64,000 bases of DNA from CAVDHB01 sp963608705 (lineage in GTDB: Bacteria; Bacteroidota; Bacteroidia; Bacteroidales; Bacteroidaceae), in contig CAVDHB010000068.1 of the NCBI GenBank assembly GCA_963608705.1, positions 62,001 through 126,000 on the forward strand. Direction: 5' to 3'. The position numbers and the translations under genes were made by a program. Below the pieces are notes generated by a model. That model had not been told where the DNA came from. It did no database searches and saw only the letters and a program-made list of their open reading frames with translations. Positions 62,090 to 64,000 of this stretch are shown in pieces (positions within the stretch are counted from its first letter, which is position 1; each line of letters starts with the position of its first letter).

Positions 62090-63931
62090 TTATTCAGTCA
62101 ATATATATCCGAATTGTTTAAGTCGCTTGATTACGTCGGCCACAGATTTCTTCTCGATTAAGAGAATGTAACCTTCGGCTCGAAGCATATGGCTTTTCAG
62201 AAACTCGTCTGTCACGAGCAGTCGTATCAGCTCCTTGTCGTCTTTATTCACCTTGTACAGGGTGTAACGGGTCTGCAGAATCCTTGTCAGCGGGTTGCAT
62301 TTGCTGATGAGCGAGGTGAAGAACTCATTCCACACTTCGGGCATGTCTTTCCCGGCGATACAGGCGAAACTGTTTATCTTTCCCTTTAAGTCCGCTTCGT
62401 TGACGCAGTTTCTCAGCATACTGTACTCGGATACTTTATAGCGGTTTTGTCCCACGGGAACAGCTATGTCGTCAAGTATGGCCTTGTACGGGTTTTCCTC
62501 TCCGAGTACTCTTAGGAAAAGATGTGCCGTGTCCAGTTCGTAGTATTTCTTTTGCGTCAGACTCACAGGCTTATAGTCCGAGGTCTTATCCGTCACGAAA
62601 CTTCCGAAAGCGGTCAGGCGGACATACCGTAAAGAATCCACGTAGGAGACATCCAATTTTTGGGGGTCGGTAAAGGCTATGTCCAGTGCGCCCAAGGCGT
62701 TGAGGACAAACAATATCGTCTTCAGGAAAGGCACGAAAAGTTCATTCATGCACTCTTCATATTCGCAATCCTCTTCCGTTTTCTTGTTCTGTATGTCCAG
62801 TCGTAAAAACTCATCGGGATTGTAGAAAGTAAAGAAGTTATAGTCGTGTTTGAGACTTTTCATCTTAAGGATAATATCCTCCACGGACAACCATCCGTCG
62901 GAGCATTCGCCAAGGACTTCCAGTAGGGTATTTCCTATGTGGGAAAGGTCATTGTTTTTAGGCTGTCTTAGTCCTTTCAGATGGGGCAGTATAGAGGGAA
63001 GCATTGTGTCTGCATAGAGAAGGAACTCTTTCACTGCGTTCTTTATATGCATGGGGATGGAACAAGAGCCAATGTCATATCCTCCTTCAAAGTAATTTAA
63101 CAGCGGCAGCAACAGGAAGGCGGAATGCAACGAGGTCTGCTCCGGATAAGAGGACTGAGGAAAATACTCTTGTATCTCCAGTTGCTTCTTGGCTATGTTT
63201 AGATGGGCCTTGAGGAGCTTCCCGGTTTTACTCAATGCCAGTTTCTGTGCCTTGAACAGTGTTTGAATGGTCATGAACAGAGGGAAGATGCGCTGCTCCG
63301 AGTCTGTCACCACGTGCAGTTTCCCGGACGGCAACTCTTGCGGGGAGATAGGTTGGGACGCTTGCGGATGGAAATAGGAGAAAGCGACCGGACGTATTAT
63401 AGCTGGGAAAACGGAGAAAAATTTTTTGTGGCCGAGTTTGTAGTTTTCTACATACAGGTTGGAGAAAAGCCACAATGCCTTGTCTATGTCTTTAAAATTG
63501 TAATAATAGCTCCAGAAGTAATCACTTTTGTAGAATTTGCGTCCAGTGATACGTGCAAAAGTCTTTTCACTGATTATTCCGTAATCTGCGATGAATTTCC
63601 AAACTTGCTTGTCCTTGTCTGGCAATGCGTCGATGTACACAATCAGGTTCCTGTTGTCGGCCATGAAGAAGGCAAGCAGGGAAACATAGATTCTCTTGGG
63701 CTTGTTTCCGCTGAATGTGAGATAGGCATTCACCGGACGGCATTCGCAAAGAGGTTTGTTTCCCTCCTTGTCGTTGTAAGACAAGGGAACCGTTTTTAAT
63801 AGGGAGGCAAATGGTTCACATAAGATTTTCAGTTGGTCTATTGTGAAATTCTGGTATTGGTCTTTATAGCGTTTAAACAGTTGTTTGTCAACTGCATATA
63901 GTGTCCTCTTTTGTGTGTTCTTAGTTGCCAT
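62090..63931 (-). CDS. Hypothetical protein of 613 residues
   Basis: I do not recognise this protein. It is soluble, Lys/Phe/Tyr/Leu-rich and has no signal peptide, membrane helix or clear catalytic motif. The N-terminus is basic (MATKNTQKRTLYAVDKQLFKRYKDQY). Cysteines at CEPF and CECRP do not form an obvious metal site. Long helical stretches and the C-terminal KKSVADVIKRLKQFGYI suggest a scaffold or a protein that works with the gene upstream (stop at 63938, six bases before this ATG). It is followed after four bases by the MATE transporter. Confidence 0.75.
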   Translation of the reverse strand: MATKNTQKRTLYAVDKQLFKRYKDQYQNFTIDQLKILCEPFASLLKTVPLSYNDKEGNKPLCECRPVNAYLTFSGNKPKRIYVSLLAFFMADNRNLIVYIDALPDKDKQVWKFIADYGIISEKTFARITGRKFYKSDYFWSYYYNFKDIDKALWLFSNLYVENYKLGHKKFFSVFPAIIRPVAFSYFHPQASQPISPQELPSGKLHVVTDSEQRIFPLFMTIQTLFKAQKLALSKTGKLLKAHLNIAKKQLEIQEYFPQSSYPEQTSLHSAFLLLPLLNYFEGGYDIGSCSIPMHIKNAVKEFLLYADTMLPSILPHLKGLRQPKNNDLSHIGNTLLEVLGECSDGWLSVEDIILKMKSLKHDYNFFTFYNPDEFLRLDIQNKKTEEDCEYEECMNELFVPFLKTILFVLNALGALDIAFTDPQKLDVSYVDSLRYVRLTAFGSFVTDKTSDYKPVSLTQKKYYELDTAHLFLRVLGEENPYKAILDDIAVPVGQNRYKVSEYSMLRNCVNEADLKGKINSFACIAGKDMPEVWNEFFTSLISKCNPLTRILQTRYTLYKVNKDDKELIRLLVTDEFLKSHMLRAEGYILLIEKKSVADVIKRLKQFGYILTE

Positions 63932-63937
63932 TTCTTT

Positions 63938-64000
63938 TTATCCTAAAATGAAACGTATGTCTTCTTCTGTCAGTTGTTTGGTGGAGGAAGAGTCACTGCT
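63938..64000 (-). CDS. C-terminal end of an upstream gene (partial)
   Basis: An open frame runs from the window edge to TAA at 63940-63938, giving 20 residues ending TKQLTEEDIRFILG. It ends six bases before the next ATG, as in an operon. Too short to identify. Confidence 0.6.
   Translation of the reverse strand, partial: SSDSSSTKQLTEEDIRFILG

Overview
The window is chromosomal DNA from a Bacteroidales bacterium of the Bacteroides/Parabacteroides/Phocaeicola group. Evidence for this: many promoters match the Bacteroidetes pattern (a TTTG-like -33 element, about 19-20 bases, then TAnnTTTG). There is a UpxY-type NusG paralogue heading a capsule operon. NagB-like and LmbE-like domains are fused, S16 carries a long Ala/Lys/Glu tail, and a large lipoprotein-TPR-kinase sensor is present. 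A tyrosine recombinase in front of upxY recalls Parabacteroides, but the genus cannot be fixed from sequence alone. No tRNA, rRNA, CRISPR array, prophage or transposase gene was seen.

Layout. (1) 1-10.1 kb is housekeeping: the 5' end of glmS divergent from the NagB/LmbE fusion; a repeat-rich gap; then on the minus strand a GH13 amylase, fabD, rpsP, recQ and recJ. (2) 10.4-43.4 kb is one large capsule/surface-polysaccharide locus on the plus strand: tyrosine recombinase, a putative invertible promoter segment, UpxY antiterminator, Wza-like and Wzc-like export proteins, the Wzm/Wzt ABC exporter, and about 14 glycosyltransferase-type genes. It also holds an EpsG/Wzy-like polymerase, a kinase-like protein, a radical SAM protein, and a closing sugar-nucleotide cassette (GNAT acetyltransferase, PglC-like phosphoglycosyl transferase, DegT aminotransferase, WbpM/PglF-type dehydratase). 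An OmpA-like outer-membrane protein and a strong terminator end it. (3) 43.5-50.2 kb has manA (minus) and a giant sensor, response regulator and membrane protein operon (plus). (4) 50.1-64 kb is housekeeping and transport: rlmN-pdxA-sugar transporter, a PfkB kinase, a palindrome-rich gap, pyrB-pyrI-glyA, a SpoIID/LytB protein with an AmpG-like permease, then a MATE pump behind an unrecognised gene and the tail of another gene.

How the capsule genes may work together (inference). The recombinase would flip the 156-bp segment between 17-bp inverted repeats at 11828-11844 and 12001-12017. In the orientation given, the only exact -7 box in the segment points away from upxY, so the locus looks OFF. 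When ON, UpxY would let polymerase read through about 31 kb. The PglC-like enzyme would load a diamino-trideoxyhexose-type phosphosugar made by the 3' cassette, the glycosyltransferases would extend it, and Wzm/Wzt with Wza/Wzc would export it. Base composition changes sharply inside wzc and inside wzt, which suggests that a conserved exporter core has had strain-specific modules spliced onto it. The kinase-like gene directly after wzt is a candidate chain-capping enzyme matched to the Wzt carbohydrate-binding tail.

The most unusual items are the invertible promoter and its recombinase, the in-frame upstream ORF abutting upxY, the Wzt-tail/kinase pair, the ABC-exporter plus Wzy-like combination without a flippase, the sensor that seems to split histidine-kinase functions between two fused halves, and a dispersed palindromic repeat with compensated base changes.
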